Notes: a model not told the origin generated them from the letters alone. 16,740 nucleotides of DNA from Bacilli bacterium (GCA_900758895.1 CAAETG010000176.1:1-16740); one strand, 5' to 3'; shown: positions 8,461-15,677, numbered from the stretch's first letter. Numbers and translations: made by a program.

Positions 8461-9360
8461 TTATAATGATATTCGATAATTCATAATCCCATATTCATAA
8501 ATAGTAATCTTATTCTGATTATTATCAACAATCTCATAAATAACAACATCATCATCTTCATTACTAGAATGACTAAATATTCGTGAAGATAGCGAATCAT
8601 ATAAGTTAAATGCTTCCCCCTCAAAATCACTATATCCTTGATAATTTTGTTGCGTATCTTCATCTAATAAATCATAAGCTTCTCTAGGATTATAAATAAG
8701 AAACGTAATAAATTCATTTAAATAAGTGGAAAGTTTATTTTCTTCAGTAACCCTAATAGTTTGAAAAGAATTACCATTTTCTATATTTCGATCGACAATA
8801 TCATAAGATTCTGCATAATCTAATAGATTTGTCGTTTGTATTGGATTTAAAACATATTGATTTGTACTTTCATCTACAATAATAAGAAAAGAAACTTGAT
8901 CATAAAATTCGTATTCATCACCCATAACAGAATTAGTAGTTAAATACCCACTTACAAAATAATAAGTAACCGAACTATCAGGATTATAATAAATATTTTT
9001 GGCAATATAACTAGTAATCCCATAATCACTACCAATAACCGCATAAAGATTACTACTATTAATCTGATAACGATTTAAATATTCCGGATCAAGCATGTTA
9101 AGTATTTCGTTTGTATTTTCCTCAAAAATAAAATTATAATAATCATTAATAATCTTTTGAACTCCAAAAAACACCGCTTCTTCTTCTAATTCAGCAATTT
9201 CATCTCGAACAATTTCTGAAGGTGCATCAGGCTCATTTGTAGTAGGAGGAAGATTTTCTTCTTGATCACTAAAAAGACTTAAAACATAAGCTAAAACAGC
9301 AATCACAATTAAAAGAATTGCAATCGCAATTAACACTTTTTTTTGCGCTTTATTTTCCAT
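8461..9360 (-). CDS. Membrane-anchored protein with two NTF2-like modules (TcpC/VirB8-like)
   Basis: Not recognised as a named family. One hydrophobic helix (about residues 9-30) after a short Lys-containing N terminus anchors the protein, leaving about 270 residues outside the cell. An acidic, Pro-containing linker (31-60) is followed by two modules that resemble each other: residues 64-180 and 205-299. The match is clearest at their first helices, where NFIFEENTNEILNMLD (about 76-91) parallels FITFLIYNPREAYDLLD (about 217-233). A bitopic protein with tandem NTF2-like folds is the architecture of TcpC and related VirB8-type conjugation scaffolds; the assignment is inferred from layout. The ATG follows AGGAGGA, which overlaps the TAG stop of the 1004-residue gene 9 bp upstream, so the two are translationally coupled and likely act together. 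Confidence 0.7.
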   Translation of the reverse strand: MENKAQKKVLIAIAILLIVIAVLAYVLSLFSDQEENLPPTTNEPDAPSEIVRDEIAELEEEAVFFGVQKIINDYYNFIFEENTNEILNMLDPEYLNRYQINSSNLYAVIGSDYGITSYIAKNIYYNPDSSVTYYFVSGYLTTNSVMGDEYEFYDQVSFLIIVDESTNQYVLNPIQTTNLLDYAESYDIVDRNIENGNSFQTIRVTEENKLSTYLNEFITFLIYNPREAYDLLDEDTQQNYQGYSDFEGEAFNLYDSLSSRIFSHSSNEDDDVVIYEIVDNNQNKITIYEYGIMNYRISL

Positions 9361-9369
9361 AAAATCCTC

Positions 9370-12300
9370 CTAATTACTACAATCATTTTGAACATATTGT
9401 AACATACTATTTAAATTGCTATTAATTCGATTAGTACAAGTTGTAATAGTATTACTTGGTCTTTCATATTCTGTACAAAAATTATATGAAATATCATATG
9501 CACTATAATTTCCAGTAACATATTTATAAGTAGTCGTATATCCACTAAGTTCTTGTAAGAAAAATTCCAGTTGCATTCCTAAATCACCAATAGAAGCATT
9601 TCTACTTTGAGCAAAATTATATAAATTTTGTTTACGATTATAATAAGTCCATTGAACAATACCATATCCTGCCGAATCATGAACAAAGTTACGATAAGTA
9701 CCATTATCAACAGCTAAAGTATAACTACTATCTGTATAACCTAAACTAGTTTCATAAGAATTTTGTAAATTAATAGGATTGAAACCACTTTCTGCTTGCA
9801 TATTAACCATAATACCAGCAACAGCATTCTCAGATAAACCGCTACTCAATAAAGATTCACAAACCATATTTTTATTATCTTCACTATTTCCAGATAAAAT
9901 AAAATTAATATCTTGCTGATTGATTGGCCTTGGATTATCTGGATCAACATAATCTAAAGGATCAACTCTAGTTCCATTAAGACGAATCTCAAAATGTAAA
10001 TGAGGTCCAGTAGAGCGCCCTGTATTACCAGAATATCCAATGATTTGACCTTGAACAACAGTTTCTCCATTTTCAACTAAAACTTCACTTAAATGTGCAT
10101 ATAAAGATTCAATACCATCGCCATGATCGATCTTAATATAATTTCCATATCCACCCCCACAACTTTGATTTCCAACACGACATCCTGTATAAGTATAATT
10201 AATCGTTCCGTTTTTAGTAGCAATAACCGGAGTCCCTTCACTAGTTCCAATATCTAAAGCTCCATGAGCATCTTGCCACTCTCCAGTTACAGGATGATAT
10301 CTTCCTCCAAAATAAGAAGTGATATTAACTGAAACAGGATCTCCACCATAAATATTTCCTTGTGTAGCATCCCTACTACCAACAGGCCACCAATAAGCAT
10401 CATTTTCTGTAACCGTATAATAAGTACAATAGCTAGTTAAATTATATAATTGATAACTAGAACTGAGAGAAGTATCTAAATGATTCATAATCGTTTCATA
10501 AATCATATGATAATCACCACTACTATACCCAAATCCATCTTCATCAAAAGCAAGAATAGATTCTTCTGTATAACCTAAATCAATATAAAATAAATTATCC
10601 AATCCTGAACCTTGAATAAGACTTTGCATTTCTTGATTAAAAGCATCAATACTAGAATTACTTACATTTGTTAAAGTACTTTCTACTGGTCCAACAGACA
10701 CAATATAAATATGATGATCACGCCACTCACCTGTTGCTAAATCATAATATTCTTGATAATATTGGTTTACATTTTCTAAATCATAACCGCCTAACCAAAT
10801 AACAATATTATAACTAGCTTGATCCCTCATTAAGCTATTAATACCTTGAATACCACCTGTTGTAGCATTCGTATAACTACTAGAAAAAGATTCATTACCA
10901 ACTAACCAATCATACCCATAACCAATACCATAAATCGTATTTCCACTATTAATAACACCAGAATTTTGCATTCCTCTAATTCTAGAATCTCCTAAAAATA
11001 AAGTTTCACGATAAACTTGATCCACTTCTTCCTCCGAAGAATTAGAATTGTAAAAAGTATCTAATATTTGTGAAAAATTATTTTCTTCCTCTGCTAAAGA
11101 CTGAAATTGATCTAAAACGCTTTGATTTAGAATTAAAGCATTTTGACGAGATAAAGTACTAATGGTAGAACGATAAGAAGAAGAAATATATAAATAATTA
11201 CTAATTTCATTATACATTTCTGATAAAGCATCTCTTTGCTCATCTATACCATCAAACATCCATAATTCGTCTTCTGCTTCATTAGATGATTGATCATATC
11301 CACTATATAAATCACAAATTCTTACCTCTATATTTTTATCACTATTATTATAATTACCATAACTAAGAGCATTTGTTTTTAAAGCTACCATTAAAGCTTT
11401 GATAGCCTCTTCCGAATAATTACCATCTTTCGTATAAGCATAAGTCATAGAAATAACAAAGTCATCTAACTCATAAGTAGAAAGTTCGACTTTATCACTA
11501 TTATTTTGATAACAATTTGTCAAAGTAACCTTCGTATCATTATAATTACATAAAGCATCATAATATCCAGTTTCTTGCAACGCTTCTCCTGCTCCACCTC
11601 CAAAAATAGACAAAAGTAAAAGAAGCAAAAGAGCCACGCCACCCCCAATTAAAATAATTGGAATTTTATACTTTTTCCATATCATTTGTAATCCTTGACC
11701 AACCAAATCAGAAGTATCCCCACGATTTTCACGCTCATCTTCATTACTTGGTTCATCTATGTCATCTATAGGAAGATCAATAGGTGGTGGTGTATTGCCA
11801 CTTGAACTATCATCTACAACATCATCAGAATCTATATCATCAGAAGATCCTTCACTCATATTTTCAGTATCATCATTTTGCATCATAGAATGAAACATTG
11901 CATTTTTTCGCATCGGAGCAATAGGATTTGTTGCATCATGAATCGGAGGAGTCGAATTAGAAACAGCCTTTTTACCGACATTACCCGTATTTTTAGCAAC
12001 ATCACTAGTTCCCGTTGCAACTTCTGCTCCTGCATTCGCACCATTACTACCAGCAAGACCAATTACACGATTAGCAGCATCGGTAATTCCAGAATCATTA
12101 AGCCCTTGCGTAAGTTTGGAAACACCCGGTACTTGATCCGCTCTTTTTGCAATATCACTAGTTGCTCGATCGATTGCATCTCCCACAACCGGAGCATTCT
12201 TAGCAGCATCATAAGCCATGCCCCCAACACCTGGAGCAAGATACTCAGCTGCACCTTTCCCAACTGTATCAACTACTTTTTGAGTATTACTGTGATCATT

Positions 12301-12384
12301 TGGATCATTTTGAGGGCGATTGGGATTATATTGATAAGAATTAGTTTGTTCCACATGATTATCTGGATTTTGATTTTCCGGCAT
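9370..12384 (-). CDS. Multidomain cell-wall hydrolase: SpoIID-like, SGNH-like, M23 peptidase, phage-type lysozyme
   Basis: A 1004-residue type II membrane protein. Residues 1-235 are low-complexity and probably cytoplasmic; 240-262 is the membrane helix. Outside the cell come four regions. Residues 305-440 resemble SpoIID/LytB (LDDFV, EEAIKALMVALKTNAL), but Y316 stands where the catalytic Glu is expected. Residues 458-638 are SGNH-hydrolase-like, with GDSR at 465-468, GGYD at 532-535 and DYH at 624-626. Residues 684-812 are an M23 peptidase with all key residues: H707, D711 and H797 for zinc, H764 and H795 catalytic. Residues 835-1000 match the phage-tail lysozyme family, with E865 in QAESGFNP. 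The protein should cut both peptide and glycan parts of peptidoglycan, as two-domain conjugation hydrolases do. The ATG at 12384 follows GAGGGTG, and an extended -10 lies upstream. No other conjugation gene is in the window. Confidence 0.85.
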   Translation of the reverse strand: MPENQNPDNHVEQTNSYQYNPNRPQNDPNDHSNTQKVVDTVGKGAAEYLAPGVGGMAYDAAKNAPVVGDAIDRATSDIAKRADQVPGVSKLTQGLNDSGITDAANRVIGLAGSNGANAGAEVATGTSDVAKNTGNVGKKAVSNSTPPIHDATNPIAPMRKNAMFHSMMQNDDTENMSEGSSDDIDSDDVVDDSSSGNTPPPIDLPIDDIDEPSNEDERENRGDTSDLVGQGLQMIWKKYKIPIILIGGGVALLLLLLLSIFGGGAGEALQETGYYDALCNYNDTKVTLTNCYQNNSDKVELSTYELDDFVISMTYAYTKDGNYSEEAIKALMVALKTNALSYGNYNNSDKNIEVRICDLYSGYDQSSNEAEDELWMFDGIDEQRDALSEMYNEISNYLYISSSYRSTISTLSRQNALILNQSVLDQFQSLAEEENNFSQILDTFYNSNSSEEEVDQVYRETLFLGDSRIRGMQNSGVINSGNTIYGIGYGYDWLVGNESFSSSYTNATTGGIQGINSLMRDQASYNIVIWLGGYDLENVNQYYQEYYDLATGEWRDHHIYIVSVGPVESTLTNVSNSSIDAFNQEMQSLIQGSGLDNLFYIDLGYTEESILAFDEDGFGYSSGDYHMIYETIMNHLDTSLSSSYQLYNLTSYCTYYTVTENDAYWWPVGSRDATQGNIYGGDPVSVNITSYFGGRYHPVTGEWQDAHGALDIGTSEGTPVIATKNGTINYTYTGCRVGNQSCGGGYGNYIKIDHGDGIESLYAHLSEVLVENGETVVQGQIIGYSGNTGRSTGPHLHFEIRLNGTRVDPLDYVDPDNPRPINQQDINFILSGNSEDNKNMVCESLLSSGLSENAVAGIMVNMQAESGFNPINLQNSYETSLGYTDSSYTLAVDNGTYRNFVHDSAGYGIVQWTYYNRKQNLYNFAQSRNASIGDLGMQLEFFLQELSGYTTTYKYVTGNYSAYDISYNFCTEYERPSNTITTCTNRINSNLNSMLQYVQNDCSN

Positions 12385-12410
12385 CTACTTCACCCTCTTT
12401 TACTTCCTAA

Positions 12411-12419
12411 ATTATAACA
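12411..12419 (-). promoter_or_regulatory. Extended -10 promoter of the surface operon
   Basis: TGTTATAAT on the minus strand is a perfect extended -10. The position 17 nt upstream is an uninterrupted T run (12439-12434), so there is no recognisable -35. The start should fall near 12404, giving a leader of about 20 nt that contains GAGGGTG. Confidence 0.62.
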
Positions 12420-12450
12420 TAAACAATTTAAAAAAAAAAGAACTATAAAA

Positions 12451-12480
12451 TACACGAATTAGAAAGTTTATCATAAATTA
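12451..12480 (+). promoter_or_regulatory. Candidate sigma-K (mother-cell) promoter of the coat gene
   Basis: CATAAATTA at 12472-12480 fits the sigma-K -10 pattern CATAnnnTA exactly. An AC-containing stretch, TACACG at 12451-12456, lies 15-17 nt upstream, where sigma-K promoters have their short AC -35. Sigma-E is the alternative, since 7 of 8 positions of its -10 also match, but no sigma-E -35 is present at the right distance. Expression late in the mother cell fits the coat protein downstream. Confidence 0.55.
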
Positions 12481-12510
12481 TTAGTGAGAATACATGAAAG
12501 GGTGAATATT

Positions 12511-12951
12511 ATGAATAATTGCGAAAATAATTCTGGCAACTGCATTAACGAAATATTAAGCGTTATTTTAGTTCTTCAACAAAATGCATGCCCTGAAACT
12601 TGCTTAGATGCATGCGATCGTCCAGTACTTGGAGGAGGGCCAAATTGCTTAGTATGTAACACAAGACCGGTTATGCTTTATACTTGCTGTGGAAACGGTG
12701 TACCTTGGAGTATGCCTACTACAAAAGACACCACCGTATCTTGTGCAGGAACAACTAGTACTACCTGTTCAAGTGTCTTCAGAGTAGAAAAAATTGAAGG
12801 AAACTGCTGTACCTTTAGAGTCTTAGCTGACAACCCAGATACAACGAGTCTAAATCCATATGTTGCTACTAATTCTTTCTTCACTATGGATTGCAGTTGT
12901 CTATGCTCTATTAGATGCTTATCTGATACTTTTGTCGATTGTGTTTGTTAA
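12511..12951 (+). CDS. CotY/CotZ-family cysteine-rich spore coat protein
   Basis: A 146-residue protein of the CotY/CotZ/ExsY family, which self-assembles into disulfide-linked outer layers of the endospore (crust or exosporium). It has 19 cysteines (13%). Family landmarks are in order: a short N-terminal helix with ACPETC (26-31) for the usual CPTGC, the FRVEK segment with CC at 99-100 (Bacillus FFRVEK...CC), and the C-terminal DCSCLCSIRCLS (127-138), which matches DLGCFCAIQCLS of CotY. It differs from Bacillus CotY in its Cys-rich stretch at 35-60. I start at the ATG at 12511, preceded by AAAGGGTG; the upstream GTG at 12484 lacks a ribosome binding site and would begin beside the promoter. 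It stands alone between divergent and convergent minus-strand genes. Confidence 0.85.
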   Translation: MNNCENNSGNCINEILSVILVLQQNACPETCLDACDRPVLGGGPNCLVCNTRPVMLYTCCGNGVPWSMPTTKDTTVSCAGTTSTTCSSVFRVEKIEGNCCTFRVLADNPDTTSLNPYVATNSFFTMDCSCLCSIRCLSDTFVDCVC

Positions 12952-12955
12952 ACCG

Positions 12956-12981
12956 AGAACTGCCTAAAAACAGTTCTTTTT
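12956..12981 (+). terminator. Rho-independent terminator of the coat gene
   Basis: AGAACTG (12956-12962) pairs perfectly with CAGTTCT (12971-12977) over an 8 nt loop, followed by a T-rich tail. It begins 5 bp after the stop codon. Its tail overlaps the stop codon (12980-12982) of the convergent Nudix gene. On the minus strand the hairpin has no good T-run, so termination in that direction is uncertain. Confidence 0.85.
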
Positions 12982-13393
12982 ATTTGCCAAAATCTTTAAG
13001 CAATTTTTCTTTCAAAAATTCAGGTACTAAACAAATATTTTTAATTTTTTTAAAAGAAATAAACTCTAACAAATATTGATTCGTACTTACTTGTTTTTTA
13101 AACTCTGGACCAGTACCCGTTCCATACTCTCCTGAAACATAAGAAACAACATAAAAATATTGGATACTATCTTGATCATGATAAGTATATATAGGTTGTT
13201 CATTTAATACATCCACTTGAATTCCCACTTCTTCTAACATTTCTCTTTTTAAAGCTTGAACCAATGTTTCATGATCCTCCACTCCACCACCAGGAATAAC
13301 GTAATATTCCTGGTCACCTTTAATCCGTTGAATCACTAATAATTGATCATCTTGTATTAAAATGCCCCTAACACTTACTCTCACAAACATCAT
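12980..13393 (-). CDS. Nudix hydrolase (small, MutT-like)
   Basis: A 137-residue Nudix protein, a Mg2+-dependent pyrophosphohydrolase acting on nucleoside diphosphate derivatives; the substrate is not evident. The Nudix box is complete from G36 to I58: G36, E42, R50-E51, E54-E55, G57, I58. The strand before it (YYVIPGGG) is typical of the MutT/ADP-ribose group. The start is ambiguous: ATG codons at 13393 and 13390 are in frame, and AAGGAA is about 14 nt upstream, farther than usual. It follows helD by 26 bp with no promoter visible between them, so it is probably the second gene of the helD operon. A 10-bp inverted repeat lies within the box-coding region. Confidence 0.88.
   Translation of the reverse strand: MMFVRVSVRGILIQDDQLLVIQRIKGDQEYYVIPGGGVEDHETLVQALKREMLEEVGIQVDVLNEQPIYTYHDQDSIQYFYVVSYVSGEYGTGTGPEFKKQVSTNQYLLEFISFKKIKNICLVPEFLKEKLLKDFGK
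13289..13314. repeat. Intragenic inverted repeat (10-bp arms, 6-bp centre)
   Basis: ACCAGGAATA (13289-13298) and TATTCCTGGT (13305-13314) are perfect inverted copies around ACGTAA. It lies in the Nudix gene where the residues DQEYYVIPG are encoded, just before the Nudix box. It would form a stable mRNA hairpin; no T-run follows, so it is not a standard terminator. Confidence 0.7.
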
Positions 13394-13419
13394 CCATTTC
13401 TATATTTCCTTAACACTAA

Positions 13420-15579
13420 TCAATTTTTCTTTCTTTGTAAAACTTCACTACTTTTATATAAACTAGCTAAAGGATAAATCAGCTCTTTTTGATAAGTAAC
13501 ATCCAATTGATGCAATGCCCTAGTCATTGCGACATATAAAAGTTTCATATCAAGTTCACTATTTGCATCATACTGATCCACATCATAAATAATAACTGCA
13601 TCAAATTCCAATCCTTTTGCCAAATAGCTTGAAACCAAGCAGATTCCTCCATCATATTTAGTGTTTTTAGAATTAATAGTACTATGTTTAATATGATTTT
13701 TTTGAAACATTTTAGATAACATACTTACTTCTTCTTCATCTTTACAAATAATAGCAATACTTTTAAACCCTTGTTCTAAAAAATCTTGAATTCTTTTAAT
13801 AACATAATCAGATGTGTTATGCGCATCCATTTGATACACTTCGACTGAATTACCATGCCTTAAAACCGCTTTAGCATCAGTTGAGCCAAAACATCTAGAA
13901 ACAAGATTCGCAGCATCCATAATTTCTACAGTAGTTCGGTAACTCTTTTCTAATTTAAGTAATTCCATTTTCTCATTAAATACTTCATGAATAACACTTT
14001 CCCAATCATGGATACTCTGATAAGCATAAATAGATTGAGCCAAATCTCCAAAAATAGAAAAAGTACTATTCTTAAATAATTCTTTTAATACTTCAAAATG
14101 AAATAAACCATAATCTTGTGCTTCATCCACAATGACATGAATATATTGATCATATCCTTTATAACCATTAAATAATAGATTTAAATAAACCAAAGCAGGT
14201 AGATCCTCATACCCCAAAGTTTTCGTTTGAATCGCTTTTAAAGTATTTCTTTTTAACTTTTCAAAATCACCATCAACATATTGATCAATATTTTCAACAA
14301 ATAATCGATATAAAGTTAAAGGTTTTAAATTAAAATTTTTAAAATATTCTTTTAATATTTGATCAATATTTTTTGTAATTTCTTGATCAAAACTAGAGGT
14401 ATCATCAATAATCTCCTTTCGTCTTGGATGATCTTTTGCCAAACCTAAAAACTCATCTCGATACTGCAACCAATAAGTATGCTTAAAATCATCTAAATTC
14501 TCTTTTATTTTTTGCTTAGCAAACTTTTTAAAATCTTTAATTTTCTCTAAAATTCCCACCGAGTGATTACCTAAAAATTTTCGAATTTCCTCTTCGCTAA
14601 TTAGCACAACATTTCGTAGAGTAATTGGCCCATGAATAACGCCATCCTCAATATGACTCACAAACAAATCTAAAGCCTCTTTATATTTGAGTGAAGATTT
14701 AAAAGCAATATAGGGATCAATTTTCTCGCCATTTAAAATTCTTTCTAATCTCGCATTTTGATCAATAATTTTAATTTTTTCTCCCAAATAGTCATTAACA
14801 ATATTTAAGAATGTTGTTTCAGTTACAGAGTGAACATCTAAATCAGGTAGTACTGAAGAAATATAATCCATGAAATAAGCATTAGGGCCAATCACAATAA
14901 ATTGATTTTCTCTAAAATTCTTTTGTTCATTATAAATCAAATAAGAAGCTCGATGCAAAGCAACTGTTGTTTTACCACTTCCCGCCGTACCTTGAATAAT
15001 ATTATTTGTATATAATCCTTTTCTAATAATAGCATTTTGTTCACTTTGAATTGTTGCGACAATATTTTTAAGTCTATTATCAGCACTTGTACTTAGATAT
15101 GGTTTTAAAAGTTCATCGTTAGATACCGTATCGACATCCTGAAACGATTTAATTTCGCCTTCTTGAATATCAAATTGTCTTTTGAGTTTTAAATCACCAG
15201 TAATCATTCCTTTTGGCGCCAAATATTGCGCTCTACCAATATTAGAATCATAATACAAAGAGGAAATAGGAGCTCGCCAATCAACCGTAATCGGATTTCC
15301 CTGGTGATCCATAACGCCAACTTTTCCAATATAGCAAATAGTATTTTTTAAATCTTCATCAGGTAAAAAATCAATCCTACCAAAAAAAGGTGATTGTATC
15401 GTTCTTTTCAACTGTTCCAATCTAATATGAAACTGTTCTAATAAGGCGGCTTGAGTAATAGGATCATCTTGATAATCTTTTAAAATGATATCAATTCTTT
15501 TTTGACAATCTTTAATTAACTCTAAATATTGCTGTTGAACTTCTTTCAATTTTTTTGATTCAAAATCTAATTCTGTCAT
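13420..15579 (-). CDS. helD: HelD, RNA polymerase recycling ATPase (UvrD/Rep-like)
   Basis: A 719-residue superfamily 1 ATPase of the HelD (Bacillus YvgS) family, which releases stalled RNA polymerase from nucleic acid. Residues 1-60 form the coiled-coil arm that enters the polymerase secondary channel; the acidic turn DYQDDP (35-40) is the likely tip. The family markers FFGRID (65-70) and VDWRAPISSLYY (99-110) follow. ATPase motifs are intact: Walker A GTAGSGKTT (197-205), VDEAQD (484-489), GDLAQ (511-515), SYRTT (546-550), KGLEFD (655-660) and LLYVAMTRA (680-688). Bacillus HelD is about 774 residues, so this one is slightly short, with no missing motif. The ATG at 15579 follows a perfect AAGGAGGT (15597-15590). 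The Nudix gene downstream is probably cotranscribed. Link to rpoBC: same locus, about 6.4 kb apart. Confidence 0.93.
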   Translation of the reverse strand: MTELDFESKKLKEVQQQYLELIKDCQKRIDIILKDYQDDPITQAALLEQFHIRLEQLKRTIQSPFFGRIDFLPDEDLKNTICYIGKVGVMDHQGNPITVDWRAPISSLYYDSNIGRAQYLAPKGMITGDLKLKRQFDIQEGEIKSFQDVDTVSNDELLKPYLSTSADNRLKNIVATIQSEQNAIIRKGLYTNNIIQGTAGSGKTTVALHRASYLIYNEQKNFRENQFIVIGPNAYFMDYISSVLPDLDVHSVTETTFLNIVNDYLGEKIKIIDQNARLERILNGEKIDPYIAFKSSLKYKEALDLFVSHIEDGVIHGPITLRNVVLISEEEIRKFLGNHSVGILEKIKDFKKFAKQKIKENLDDFKHTYWLQYRDEFLGLAKDHPRRKEIIDDTSSFDQEITKNIDQILKEYFKNFNLKPLTLYRLFVENIDQYVDGDFEKLKRNTLKAIQTKTLGYEDLPALVYLNLLFNGYKGYDQYIHVIVDEAQDYGLFHFEVLKELFKNSTFSIFGDLAQSIYAYQSIHDWESVIHEVFNEKMELLKLEKSYRTTVEIMDAANLVSRCFGSTDAKAVLRHGNSVEVYQMDAHNTSDYVIKRIQDFLEQGFKSIAIICKDEEEVSMLSKMFQKNHIKHSTINSKNTKYDGGICLVSSYLAKGLEFDAVIIYDVDQYDANSELDMKLLYVAMTRALHQLDVTYQKELIYPLASLYKSSEVLQRKKN

Positions 15580-15613
15580 ATAATATATACCTCCTTTTTT
15601 ATAATTACCCTAT

Positions 15614-15622
15614 ATTATAACA
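15614..15622 (-). promoter_or_regulatory. Extended -10 promoter of helD
   Basis: TGTTATAAT on the minus strand, identical to the nonamer of the surface operon. A weak ACTATT (15642-15637) sits 17 nt upstream. Start expected near 15607, leader about 28 nt including AAGGAGGT. Confidence 0.68.
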
Positions 15623-15651
15623 CAAAACTTATTTTAAATAGTAAAAATTTA

Positions 15652-15660
15652 TGATATAAT
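15652..15660 (+). promoter_or_regulatory. Extended -10 promoter of the divergent Nudix gene
   Basis: TGATATAAT on the plus strand; the -35 position (TTTTAA, 15632-15637) is poor. Start expected near 15667, leaving about 11 nt before the ATG, with AGGTGA as ribosome binding site. Its -35 region overlaps that of helD, so the two promoters probably compete or are co-regulated. Confidence 0.62.
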
Positions 15661-15677
15661 TCTCATTAGGTGATATC

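Noticed and set aside
8416..12384. An integrated conjugative element or prophage around the wall hydrolase
   Set aside because: No integrase, relaxase, attachment repeats or structural phage genes were found; the lysozyme domain is part of a membrane-anchored protein.
11878..12417. A 179-codon plus-strand frame opposite the N terminus of the wall hydrolase
   Set aside because: Its composition (Ser, Ile, Arg, Asn repeats) is that of an antisense shadow, and it crosses the promoter of the real gene.
12484..12510. Upstream GTG start for the coat gene
   Set aside because: No ribosome binding site precedes it, whereas the ATG at 12511 has AAAGGGTG at good spacing.
12955..12977. The coat-gene terminator as bidirectional, serving the Nudix gene too
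   Set aside because: On the minus strand the hairpin is followed by CGGTTTAAC, not a T-run, so I claim it only for the plus strand.
13368..13397. A 9-codon frame (ATG at 13397) overlapping the Nudix start, as a leader peptide
   Set aside because: AAGGAA is nearer to this ATG than to the Nudix ATG, but a frame this short arises easily by chance and nothing else supports it.
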